Source: Glandiceps talaboti (Eukaryota; Hemichordata; Enteropneusta; Spengelidae). From it: a stretch of DNA of 64,000 bases. The first letter of the stretch is position 1; every line of letters begins with the position of its first letter. Of the stretch, positions 13,179-26,518 are shown piece by piece. The notes under the pieces are model-generated. The model searched no databases. It saw only the letters and a program-made list of their open reading frames with translations, and was not told the DNA's origin. Position numbers and translations under genes: made by a program. The DNA is taken from positions 25,062,949-25,126,948 of the forward strand of contig NC_135553.1 of assembly GCF_964340395.1 (NCBI RefSeq). Direction: 5' to 3'.

Positions 13179-16100
13179 CACTTTAACCTTTTTGAAAAGA
13201 TATTACCACGGATAATACAATTCTGTTCATCTCCATTATTTCTTCATTCTGCTACAATCTACTTGTGACATAAGGTTGCCATTGCTTGTCGTGTGCTTAG
13301 TATTGACAAAAGAACTTTTTGATAACTTATACTTTCCATTGCAGATGGGAAGAAATATTGGGCAACAAAATTTAATGACCATTCTCGGTAATTATACAAT
13401 TCCAAAATCTTCACTTACTTCTTCCACTTCTTGATTGGCTGTCTGGTGTTCATCTGCCATCTGTGTTCGTGTCATCTTCCGTGACCTTGAGTTCCATCCT
13501 GAAAGGAATGAATCAAACAATATAGTATAAACTTATTGATGGAATGAAATAACAGTTATTTAGATTCTAATATTTACTCTTAAAGTTGCCACTACTCAAT
13601 TTAACCATTTTGAAAAGATATTACCACGGATAATACAATTCTGTTCATCTCCAAAATATTTCTTCATTCTGCTACAATCTACTTGTGACATAAGGTTGCC
13701 ATTGCTTGTCGTGTGCTTAGTATTGACAAAAGAACTTTTTGATAACTTATACTTTCCATTGCAGATGGGAATAAATATTGGGCAACAAAATTTAATGACC
13801 ATTCTCGGTAATTATACAATTCCAAAATCTTCACTTACTTCTTCCACTTCTTGATTGGCTGTCTGGTGTTCATCTGCCATCTGTGTTCGTGTCATCTTCC
13901 GTGACCTTGAGTTCCATCCTGAAAGGAATGAATCAAACAATATAGTATAAACTTATTGATGGAATGAAATAACAGTTATTTAGATTCTAATATTTACTCT
14001 TAAAGTTGCCACTACTCAATTTAACCATTTTGAAAAGATATTACCACGGATAATACAATTCTGTTCATCTCCAAAATATTTCTTCATTCTGCTACAATCT
14101 ACTTGTGACATAAGGTTGTCATTACTTGTCGTGTGCTTAGTACTGACAAAAGAACTTTTTGATAACTTATACTTTCCATTGCAGATGGGAAGAAATATTG
14201 GGCAACAAAATTTAATGACCATTCTCGGTAATTATACAATTCCAAAATCTTCACTTACTTCTTCCACTTCTTGATTGGCTGTCTGGTGTTCATCTGCCAT
14301 CTGTGTTCGTGTCATCTTCCGTAACCTTGAGTTCCATCCTGAAAGGAATGAATCAAACAATACAGTATAAACTTATTGATGGAATGAAATAACAGTTATT
14401 TAGATTCTAATATTTACTCTTAAAGTTGCCACTACTCAATTGAACCATTTTGAAAAGATATTACCACGGATAATACAATTCTGTTCATCTCCAAAATATT
14501 TCTTCATTCTGCTACAATCTACTTGTGACATAAGGTTGTCATTACTTGTCGTGTGCTTAGTACTGACAAAAGAACTTTTTGATAACTTATACTTTCCATT
14601 GCAGATGGGAATAAATATTGGGCAACAAAATTTAATGACCATTCTCAATAATTATACAATTCCAAAATCTTCACTTACTTCTTCCACTTCTTGATTGGCT
14701 GTCTGGTGTTCATCTGCCATCTGTGTTCGTGTCATCTTCCGTAACCTTGAGTTCCATCCTGAAAGGAATGAATCAAACAATACAGTATAAACTTATTGAT
14801 GGAATGAAATAAGTTATTTAGATTCTAATATTTACTCTTATTAGTTGCCACTACTCACTTTAACCTTTTTGAAAAGATATTACCACGGATAATACAATTC
14901 TGTTCATCTCCATTATTTCTTCATTCTGCTACAATCTACTTGTGACATAAGGTTGCCATTGCTTGTCGTGTGCTTAGTATTGACAAAAGAACTTTTTGAT
15001 AACTTATACTTTCCATTGCAGATGGGAAGAAATATTGGGCAACAAAATTTAATGACCATTCTCGGTAATTATACAATTCCAAAATCTTCACTTACTTCTT
15101 CCACTTCTTGATTGGCTGTCTGGTGTTCATCTGCCATCTGTGTTCGTGTCATCTTCCGTGACCTTGAGTTCCATCCTGAAAGGAATGAATCAAACAATAT
15201 AGTATAAACTTATTGATGGAATGAAATAACAGTTATTTAGATTCTAATATTTACTCTTAAAGTTGCCACTACTCAATTTAACCATTTTGAAAAGATATTA
15301 CCACGGATAATACAATTCTGTTCATCTCCAAAATATTTCTTCATTCTGCTACAATCTACTTGTGACATAAGGTTGCCATTGCTTGTCGTGTGCTTAGTAT
15401 TGACAAAAGAACTTTTTGATAACTTATACTTTCCATTGCAGATGGGAATAAATATTGGGCAACAAAATTTAATGACCATTCTCGGTAATTATACAATTCC
15501 AAAATCTTCACTTACTTCTTCCACTTCTTGATTGGCTGTCTGGTGTTCATCTGCCATCTGTGTTCGTGTCATCTTCCGTGACCTTGAGTTCCATCCTGAA
15601 AGGAATGAATCAAACAATATAGTATAAACTTATTGATGGAATGAAATAACAGTTATTTAGATTCTAATATTTACTCTTAAAGTTGCCACTACTCAATTTA
15701 ACCATTTTGAAAAGATATTACCACGGATAATACAATTCTGTTCATCTCCAAAATATTTCTTCATTCTGCTACAATCTACTTGTGACATAAGGTTGTCATT
15801 ACTTGTCGTGTGCTTAGTACTGACAAAAGAACTTTTTGATAACTTATACTTTCCATTGCAGATGGGAAGAAATATTGGGCAACAAAATTTAATGACCATT
15901 CTCGGTAATTATACAATTCCAAAATCTTCACTTACTTCTTCCACTTCTTGATTGGCTGTCTGGTGTTCATCTGCCATCTGTGTTCGTGTCATCTTCCGTA
16001 ACCTTGAGTTCCATCCTGAAAGGAATGAATCAAACAATACAGTATAAACTTATTGATGGAATGAAATAACAGTTATTTAGATTCTAATATTTACTCTTAA

Positions 16101-16532
16101 AGTTGCCACTACTCAATTGAACCATTTTGAAAAGATATTACCACGGATAATACAATTCTGTTCATCTCCAAAATATTTCTTCATTCTGCTACAATCTACT
16201 TGTGACATAAGGTTGTCATTACTTGTCGTGTGCTTAGTACTGACAAAAGAACTTTTTGATAACTTATACTTTCCATTGCAGATGGGAATAAATATTGGGC
16301 AACAAAATTTAATGACCATTCTCAATAATTATACAATTCCAAAATCTTCACTTACTTCTTCCACTTCTTGATTGGCTGTCTGGTGTTCATCTGCCATCTG
16401 TGTTCGTGTCATCTTCCGTGACCTTGAGTTCCATCCTGAAAGGAATAAATCAAACAATACAGTATAAACTCTTTGATGGAATAAAATAACAGTTATTTAG
16501 ATTCTAATATTTACTCTTAAAGTTGCCACTAC
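13179..16532. repeat. Tandem 4-mer duplication, 1,677-bp period
   Basis: Four monomers at about 13,179-14,855 are repeated at 14,856-16,532 with a constant offset of 1,677 bases. The rare caattgaacc change, where nearly all other monomers have caatttaacc, appears at the same place in both copies (about 14,439 and 16,116). That shared mutation supports duplication of this block after the mutation arose. Confidence 0.8.
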
Positions 16533-19500
16533 TCATTTTAACCTCTTTGAAAAGATATTACCACGGATAATATAATTCTGTTCATCTCCAAAGTATTTCT
16601 TTATTATGCTACAATCTACTTGTGACATAAGGTTGTCATTACTTGTCTTGTGCTTAGTACTGACAAAAGAATTTTTTGATAACTTATACTTTCCATTGCA
16701 GATGGGAAGAAATATTGGGCAACAAAATTTAATGACCATTCTCATTAATTATACAATTCCAAAATCTTCACTTACTTCTTCCACTTCTTGATTGGCTGTC
16801 TGGTGTTCATCTGCCATCTGTGTTCGTGTCATCTTCCGTGACCTTGAGTTCCATCCTGAAAGGAATGAATCAAACAATACAGTATAAACTTATTAATGGA
16901 ATAAAATAACAGTTATTTAGATTCTAATATTTACTCTTAAAGTTGCCACTACTCAATTTAACCACGGATAATATAATTCTGTTCAGCTCCAAAATATTTC
17001 TTCATTCTGCTACAATCTACTTGTGACATAAGGTTGTCATTACTTGTCGTGTGCTTAGTACTGACAAAAGAACTTTTTGATAACTTGTACTTTCCATTGC
17101 AGATGGGAATAAATATTGGGCAACAAAATTTAATGATCATTCACAGTAATTATTTAATTCCAAAATCTTCACTTACTTCTTCCATTTCTTGATTGGCTGT
17201 CTGGTGTTCATCTGCCATCTGTGTTCGTGTCATCTTCCGTTACCTTGAGTTCCATCCTGAAAGGAATGAATCAAACAATACAGTATAAACTTATTGATGG
17301 AATGAAATAACAGTTATTTAGATTCTAATATTTACTCTTAAAGTTGCCACTACTCAATTTAACCTTTTTGAAAAGATATTACCACGGATAATATAATTCT
17401 GTTCATCTCCAAAATATTTCTTTCTTCTGCTACAATCTACTTGTGACATAAGGTTGTCATTACTTGCCGTGTGCTTAGCACTGACAAAAGAACTTTTTGA
17501 TAACTTATACTTTCCATTGCAGATGGGAAGAAATATTGGGCAACAAAATTTAATGACCATTCTCAGTAATTATACAATTCCAAAATCTTCACTTACTTCT
17601 TCCACTTCTTGATTGGCTGTCTGGTGTTCATCTGCCATCTGTGTTCGTGTCATCTTCCGTGACCTTGAGTTCCATCCTGAAAGGAATGAATCAAACAATA
17701 CAGTATAAACTTATTGATGGAATGAAATAACAGTTATTTAGATTCTAATATTTACTCTTAAAGTTGCCACTAGTCAATTTAACCTTTTTGAAAAGATATT
17801 ACCACGGATAATACAATTCTGTTCATCTCCAAAATATGTCTTCATTCTGCTACAATCTACTTGTGACATAAGGTTGTCATTACTTGTCGTGTGCTTAGTA
17901 CTGACAAAAGAACTTTTAGATAACTTATACTTTCCATTGCAGATGGTAACAAATATTGGGCAACAGAATTTAATGACCATTCTCAGTAATTATACAATTG
18001 CAAAATCTTCACTTACTTCTTCCACTTCTTGATTGGCTGTCTGGTGTTCATCTGCCATCGGTGTTCGTGTCATCTTCCGTGACCTTGAGTTCCATCCTGA
18101 AAGGAATGAATCAAACAATACAGTATAAACTTATTGATGGAATGAAATAACAGTTATTTAGATTCTAATATTTACTCTTAAAGTTGCCACTACTCAATTT
18201 AACCTTTTTGAAAAGATATTACCACGGATAATACAATTCTATTCATCTCCAATATTTCTTCATTCTGCTACAATCTACTTGTGGCATAAGGTTGTCATTA
18301 CTTGTCGTGTGCTTAGTACTGACAAAAGAACTTTATGATAACTTATACTTTCCATTGCAGATGGGAATAAATATTAGGCAACAAAATTTAATGACCATTT
18401 TCAATAATTATACAATTCCAAAATCTTCACTTACTTCTTCCACTTCTTGATTGGCTGTCTGGTGTTCATCTGCCATCTGTGTTCGTGTCATCTTCCGTGA
18501 CCTTGAGTTCCATCCTGAAAGGAATAAATCAAACAATACAGTATAAACTTATTGATGGAATGAAATAACAGTTATTTAGATTCTAATATTTACTCTTAAA
18601 GTTGCCACTACTCAATTTAACCTCTTTGAAAAGATATTACCACGGATAATATAATTCTGTTCATCTCCAAAATATTTCTTTATTTTGCTACAATCTACTT
18701 GTGACATAAGGTTGTCATTACTTGTCGTGTGCTTAGTACTGACAAAACAACTTTTTGATAACTTATACTTTCCATTGCAGATGGAAAGAAATAACTGGGC
18801 AACAAAATTTAATGACCATTCTCAGTAATTATACAATTCCAAAATCTTCACTTACTTCTTCCACTTCTTGATTGGCTGTCTGGTGTTCATCTGCCATCTG
18901 TGTTCGTGTCATCTTCCGTGACCTTGAGTTCCATCCTGAAAGGAATGAATCAAACAATACAGTATAAACTTATTGATGGAATGAAGTAACAGTTATTTAG
19001 ATTCTAATATTTACTCTTAAAGTTGCCACTACTCAATTTAACCTTTTTGAAAAGATATTACCACGGATAATACAATTCTATTCATCTCCAATATTTCTTC
19101 ATTCTGCTACAATCTACTTGTGACATAAGGTTGTCATTACTTGTCGTGTGCTTAGTACTGACAAAAGAACTTTATGATAACTTATACTTTCCATTGCAGA
19201 TGGGAATAAATATTAGGCAACAAAATTTAATGACCATTTTCAATAATTATACAATTCCAAAATCTTCACTTACTTCTTCCACTTCTTGATTGGCTGTCTG
19301 GTGTTCATCTGCCATCTGTGTTCGTGTCATCTTCCGTGACCTTGAGTTCCATCCTGAAAGGAATAAATCAAACAATGTACAGTATAAACTTATTGATGGA
19401 ATGAAATAACAGTTATTTAGATTCTAATATTTACTCTTAAAGTTGCCACTACTCAATTTAACCTCTTTGAAAAGATATTACCACGGATAATATAATTCTG

Positions 19501-21233
19501 TTCATCTCCAAAATATTTCCTTATTTTGCTACAATCTACTTGTGACATAAGGTTGTCATTACTTGTCGTGTGCTTAGTACTGACAAAACAACTTTTTGAT
19601 AACTTATACTTTCCATTGCAGATGGAAAGAAATAACTGGGCAACAAAATTTAATGACCATTTTCAATAATTATACAATTCCAAAATCTTTACTTACTTCT
19701 TCCACTTCTTGATTGGCTGTCTGGTGTTCATCTGCCATCTGTGTTCGTGTCATCTTCCGTGACCTTGAGTTCCATCCTGAAAGGAATGAATCAAACAATA
19801 CAGTATAAACTTATTGATGGAATGAAGTAACAGTTATTTAGATTCTAATATTTACTCTTAAAGTTGCCACTACTCAATTTAACCTTTTTGAAAAGATATT
19901 ACCACGGATAATACAATTCTATTCATCTCCAATATTTCTTCATTCTGCTACAATCTACTTGTGACATAAGGTTGTCATTACTTGTCGTGTGCTTAGTACT
20001 GACAAAACAACTTTTTGATAACTTATACTTTCCATTGCAGATGGGAATAAATATTAGGCAAAAAAATTTAATGACCATTTTCAATAATTATACAATTCCA
20101 AAATCTTCACTTACTTCTTCCACTTCTTGATTGGCTGTCTGGTGTTCATCTGCCATCTGTGTTCATGTCATCTTCCGTGACCTTGAGTTCCATCCTGAAA
20201 GGAATGAATCAAGCAATACAGTATAAACTTATTGATGGAATGAAATAACAGTTATTTAGATTCTAATATTTACTCTTAAAGTTGCCACTACTCAATTTAA
20301 CCTCTTTGAAAAGATATTACCACGGATAATATAATTCTGTTCATCTCCAAAATATTTCTTTATTCTGCTACAATCTACTTGTGACATAAGGTTGTCATTA
20401 CTTGTCGTGTGCTTAGTACTAACAAAACAACTTTTTGATAACTTATACATTCCATTGCAGATGGGAAGAAATATTGGGCAACAAAATTTAATGACCATTC
20501 TCAGTAATTATACAATTCCAAAATCTTCACTTACTTCTTCCACTTCTTGATTGGCTGTCTGGTGTTCATCTGCCATCTGTGTTCGTGTCATCTTCCGTAA
20601 CCTTGAGTTCCATCCTGAAAGGAATGAATCAAACAATATAGTATAAACTTATTGATGGAATGAAATAAGTTATTTAGATTCTAATATTTACTCTTATTAG
20701 TTGCCACTACTCACTTTAACCTTTTTGAAAAGATATTACCACGGATAATATAATTCTGTTCATCTCCAAAATATTTCCTTACTTTGCTACAATCTACTTG
20801 TGACATAAGGTTGTCATTACTTGTCGTGTGCTTAGTACTGACAAAACAACTTTTTGATAACTTATACTTTCCATTGCAGATGGAAAGAAATAACTGGGCA
20901 ACAAAATTTAATGACCATTTTGAATAATTATACAATTCCAAAATCTTCACTTACTTCTTCCACTTCTTGATTGGCTGTCTGGTGTTCATCTGCCATCTGT
21001 GTTCGTGTCATCTTCCGTGACCTTGAGTTCCATCCTGAAAGGAATGAATCAAACAATACAGTATAAACTTATTGATGGAATGAAGTAACAGTTGTTTAGA
21101 TTCTAATATTTACTCTTAAAGTTGCCACTACTCAATTTAACCTCTTTGAAAAGATATTACCACGGATAATATAATTCTGTTCATCTCCAAAATATTTCCT
21201 TACTTTGCTACAATCTACTTGTGACATAAGGTT
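14653..21233. repeat. Large block duplication, copy 2 (offset 9,633 bp)
   Basis: This is the second copy of the block described at 5,020-11,600. The left junction lies near 14,650-14,750: upstream, the monomer at 14,436 does not match its counterpart at 4,803, while everything from 14,856 does. The right junction is near 21,230, where the copy-1 monomer switches to another type (see the chimera at 11,499). A private change, cagttgtttag at 21,091, is absent from copy 1. The small number of differences points to a recent event or to an assembly artefact. Confidence 0.8.
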
Positions 21234-21363
21234 GTCATTACTTGTCGTGTGCTTAGTACTGACAAAACAACTTTTTGATAACTTATACTTTCCATTGCAG
21301 ATGGAAAGAAATAACTGGGCAACACAATTTAATGACCATTTTCAATAATTATACAATTCCAAA

Positions 21364-24300
21364 ATCTTCACTTACTTCTTCCACTTCTTGATTGGCTGTC
21401 TGGTGTTCATCTGCCATCTGTGTTCGTGTCATCTTCCGTGACCTTGAGTTCCATCCTGAAAGGAATGAATCAAACAATACAGTATAAACTTATTGATGGA
21501 ATGAAGTAACAGTTATTTAGATTCTAATATTTACTCTTAAAGTTGCCACTACTCAATTTAACCTCTTTGAAAAGATATTACCACGGATAATATAATTCTG
21601 TTCATCTCCAAAATATTTCTTTATTCTGCTACAATCTACTTGTGACATAAGGTTGTCATTACTTGTCGTGTGCTTAGTACTAACAAAACAACTTTTTGAT
21701 AACTTATACATTCCATTGCAGATGGGAAGAAATATTGGGCAACAAAATTTAATGACCATTCTCAGTAATTATACAATTCCAAAATCTTCACTTACTTCTT
21801 CCACTTCTTGATTGGCTGTCTGGTGTTCATCTGCCATCTGTGTTCGTGTCATCTTCCGTAACCTTGAGTTCCATCCTGAAAGGAATGAATCAAACAATAC
21901 AGTATAAACTTATTGATGGAATGAAATAAGTTATTTAGATTCTAATATTTACTCTTATTAGTTGCCACTACTCACTTTAACCTTTTTGAAAAGATATTAC
22001 CACGGATAATACAATTCTGTTCATCTCCATTATTTCTTCATTCTGCTACAATCTACTTGTGACATAAGGTTGCCATTGCTTGTCGTGTGCTTAGTATTGA
22101 CAAAAGAACTTTTTGATAACTTATACTTTCCATTGCAGATGGGAAGAAATATTGGGCAACAAAATTTAATGACCATTCTCGGTAATTATACAATTCCAAA
22201 ATCTTCACTTACTTCTTCCACTTCTTGATTGGCTGTCTGGTGTTCATCTGCCATCTGTGTTCGTGTCATCTTCCGTGACCTTGAGTTCCATCCTGAAAGA
22301 AATGAATCAAACAATACAGTATAAACTTATTGATGGAATGAAATAACAGTTATTTAGATTCTAAAATTTACTCTTAAAGTTGCCACTACTCAATTTAACC
22401 ATTTTGAAAAGATATTACCACGGATAATACAATTCTGTTCATCTCCAAAATATTTCTTCATTCTGCTACAATCTACTTGTGACATAAGGTTGTCATTACT
22501 TGTCGTGTGCTTAGTACTGACAAAAGAACTTTTTGATAACTTATACTTTCCATTGCAGATGGGAATAAATATTGGGCAACAAAATTTAATGACCATTCTC
22601 AATAATTATACAATTCCAAAATCTTCACTTACTTCTTCCACTTCTTGATTGGCTGTCTGGTGTTCATCTGCCATCTGTGTTCGTGTCATCTTCCGTGACC
22701 TTGAGTTCCATCCTGAAAGGAATAAATCAAACAATACAGTATAAACTCTTTGATGGAATGAAATAACAGTTATTTAGATTCTAATATTTACTCTTAAAGT
22801 TGCCACTACTCATTTTAACCTCTTTGAAAAGATATTACCACGGATAATATAATTCTGTTCATCTCCAAAGTATTTCTTTATTAAGCTACAATCTACTTGT
22901 GACATAAGGTTGTCATTACTTGTCTTGTGCTTAGTACTGACAAAAGAATTTTTTGATAACTTATACTTTCCATTGCAGATGGGAAGAAATATTGGGCAAC
23001 AAAATTTAATGACCATTCTCATTAATTATACAATTCCAAAATCTTCACTTACTTCTTCCACTTCTTGATTGGCTGTCTGGTGTTCATCTGCCATCTGTGT
23101 TCGTGTCATCTTCCGTGACCTTGAGTTCCATCCTGAAAGGAATGAATCAAACAATACAGTATAAACTTATTGATGGAATGAAATAAGTTATTTAGATTCT
23201 AATATTTACTCTTATTAGTTGCCACTACTCACTTTAACCTTTTTGAAAAGATATTACCACGGATAATACAATTCTGTTCATCTCCATTATTTCTTCATTC
23301 TGCTACAATCTACTTGTGACATAAGGTTGCCATTGCTTGTCGTGTGCTTAGTATTGACAAAAGAACTTTTTGATAACTTATACTTTCCATTGCAGATGGG
23401 AATAAATATTGGGCAACAAAATTTAATGACCATTCTCGGTAATTATACAATTCCAAAATCTTCACTTACTTCTTCCACTTCTTGATTGGCTGTCTGGTGT
23501 TCATCTGCCATCTGTGTTCGTGTCATCTTCCGTGACCTTGAGTTCCATCCTGAAAGGAATGAATCAAACAATATAGTATAAACTTATTGATGGAATGAAA
23601 TAACAGTTATTTAGATTCTAATATTTACTCTTAAAGTTGCCACTACTCAATTTAACCATTTTGAAAAGATATTACCACGGATAATACAATTCTGTTCATC
23701 TCCAAAATATTTCTTCATTCTGCTACAATCTACTTGTGACATAAGGTTGTCATTACTTGTCGTGTGCTTAGTACTGACAAAAGAACTTTTTGATAACTTA
23801 TACTTTCCATTGCAGATGGGAAGAAATATTGGGCAACAAAATTTAATGACCATTCTCGGTAATTATACAATTCCAAAATCTTCACTTACTTCTTCCACTT
23901 CTTGATTGGCTGTCTGGTGTTCATCTGCCATCTGTGTTCGTGTCATCTTCCGTGACCTTGAGTTCCATCCTGAAAGGAATGAATCAAACAATACAGTATA
24001 AACTTATTGATGGAATGAAATAACAGTTATTTAGATTCTAATATTTACTCTTAAAGTTGCCACTACTCAATTTAACCATTTTGAAAAGATATTACCACGG
24101 ATAATACAATTCTGTTCATCTCCAAAATATTTCTTCATTCTGCTACAATCTACTTGTGACATAAGGTTGTCATTACTTGTCGTGTGCTTAGTACTGACAA
24201 AAGAACTTTTTGATAACTTATACTTTCCATTGCAGATGGGAAGAAATATTGGGCAACAAAATTTAATGACCATTCTCAATAATTATACAATTCCAAAATC

Positions 24301-26035
24301 TTCACTTACTTCTTCCACTTCTTGATTGGCTGTCTGGTGTTCATCTGCCATCTGTGTTCGTGTCATCTTCCGTGACCTTGAGTTCCATCCTGAAAGGAAT
24401 AAATCAAACAATACAGTATAAACTCTTTGATGGAATGAAATAACAGTTATTTAGATTCTAATATTTACTCTTAAAGTTGCCACTACTCATTTTAACCTCT
24501 TTGAAAAGATATTACCACGGATAATATAATTCTGTTCATCTCCAAAGTATTTCTTTATTATGCTACAATCTACTTGTGACATAAGGTTGTCATTACTTGT
24601 CTTGTGCTTAGTACTGACAAAAGAATTTTTTGATAACTTATACTTTCCATTGCAGATGGGAAGAAATATTGGGCAACAAAATTTAATGACCATTCTCATT
24701 AATTATACAATTCCAAAATCTTCACTTACTTCTTCCACTTCTTGATTGGCTGTCTGGTGTTCATCTGCCATCTGTGTTCGTGTCATCTTCCGTGACCTTG
24801 AGTTCCATCCTGAAAGGAATGAATCAAACAATACTGTATAAACTTATTAATGGAATAAAATAACAGTTATTTAGATTCTAATATTTACTCTTAAAGTTGC
24901 CACTACTCAATTTAACCACGGATAATATAATTCTGTTCATCTCCAAAATATTTCTTTATTCTGCTACAATCTACTTGTGACATAAGGTTGTCATTACTTG
25001 TCGTGTGCTTAGTACTGACAAAAGAACTTTTTGATAACTTGTACTTTCCATTGCAGATGGGAATAAATATTGGGCAACAAAATTTAATGATCATTCACAG
25101 TAATTATTTAATTCCAAAATCTTCACTTACTTCTTCCACTTCTTGATTGGCTGTCTGGTGTTCATCTGCCATCTGTGTTCGTGTCATCTTCCGTTACCTT
25201 GAGTTCCATCCTGAAAGGAATGAATCAAACAATACAGTATAAACTTATTGATGGAATGAAATAACAGTTATTTAGATTCTAATATTTACTCTTAAAGTTG
25301 CCACTACTCAATTTAACCTCTTTGAAAAGATATTACCACGGATAATATAATTCTGTTCATCTCCAAAATATTTCTTTATTCTGCTACAATCTACTTGTGA
25401 CATAAGGTTGTCATTACTTGCCGTGTGCTTAGTACTGACAAAAGAACTTTTTGATAACTTATACTTTCCATTGCAGATGGGAAGAAATATTGGGCAACAA
25501 AATTTAATGACCATTCTCAGTAATTATACAATTCCAAAATCTTCACTTACATCTTCCACTTCTTGATTGGCTGTCTGGTGTTCATCTGTCATCTGTGTTC
25601 GTGTCATCTTCCGTGAAATTGAGTTCCATCCTGAAAGGAATGAATCAAACAATACAGTATAAACTTATTGATGGAATGAAATAAGTTATTTAGATTCTAA
25701 TATTTACTCTTATAAGTTACCACTACTCACTTTAACCTTTTTGAAAAGATATTACCACGGATAATACAATTCTATTCATCTCCAATATTTCTTCATTCTG
25801 CTACAATCTACTTGTAACATAAGGTTGCCATTGCTTGTTGTGTGCTTAGTACTGACAAAAGAACTTTTCTATAACTTATACTTTCCATTGCAGATGGGAA
25901 GAAATATTGGGCAACAAAATTTAATGATCATTCACAGTTATTATACAATTCCAAAATCTTCACTTACTTCTTCCACTTCTTGATTGGCTGTCTGGTGTTC
26001 ATCTGCCATCTGTGTTCGTGTCATCTTCCGTGACC
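21364..26035. repeat. Block repeated at offset 11,717 bp (copy 1)
   Basis: About 4.7 kb here matches 33,081-37,752 at a constant offset of 11,717 bases. Shared private features are the monomer with cttgtcttgtgc and agaattttttg, the 19-bp deletion unit (24,908 and 36,625), and the cttacatcttcc change (25,551 and 37,268). The first about 3.4 kb also matches 29,310-32,712 at offset 7,946. At about 26,042 this copy has gagttacatcc, where the other has gagttccatcc, marking the end of the match. Confidence 0.75.
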
Positions 26036-26518
26036 TTGAGTTACATCCTGAAAGGAATGAATCAAACAATACAGTATAAACTTTTTGGTGGAATGAAATA
26101 AGAGTTACTTAGATTCTAATATTTATTCTTAAAGTTCCCACTACTCAATTTAACCTTTTTGAAAAGATATTATCAGGGATAATACAATTCTGTTCATCTC
26201 CAAAATATGTCTTCATTCTGCTACAATCTACTTGTGACATAAGGTTGTCATTACTTGTCGTGTGCTTAGTACTGACAAAAGAACTTTTTGATAACTTATA
26301 CTTTCCATTGCAGATGGGAATAAATATTGGGCAACAAAATTTAATGATCATTCACAGTAATTATTTAATTCCAAAATCTTCACTTACTTCTTCCACTTCT
26401 TGATTGGCTGTCTGGTGTTCATCTGCCATCTGTGTTCGTGTCATCTTCCGTGACCTTGAGTTCCATCCTGAAAGGAATGAATCAAACAATACAGTATAAA
26501 CTTATTGATGGAATGAAA
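25020..26518. repeat. Segment repeated at 27,955-29,452 (offset 2,934 bp)
   Basis: Monomers at 25,308, 25,728 and 26,145 recur at 28,242, 28,662 and 29,079. They share an unusual set of variants: cttgccgtgtgc, tgaaattgag, cttttctataac, and the diverged unit with tatcagggataat, ggtggaatg and gttcccactac. The unit with tatcaggg is one of the most distinct monomer types in the array and occurs again near 39.97, 47.06, 47.48, 49.58, 50.42, 52.52 and 53.36 kb. Confidence 0.7.
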
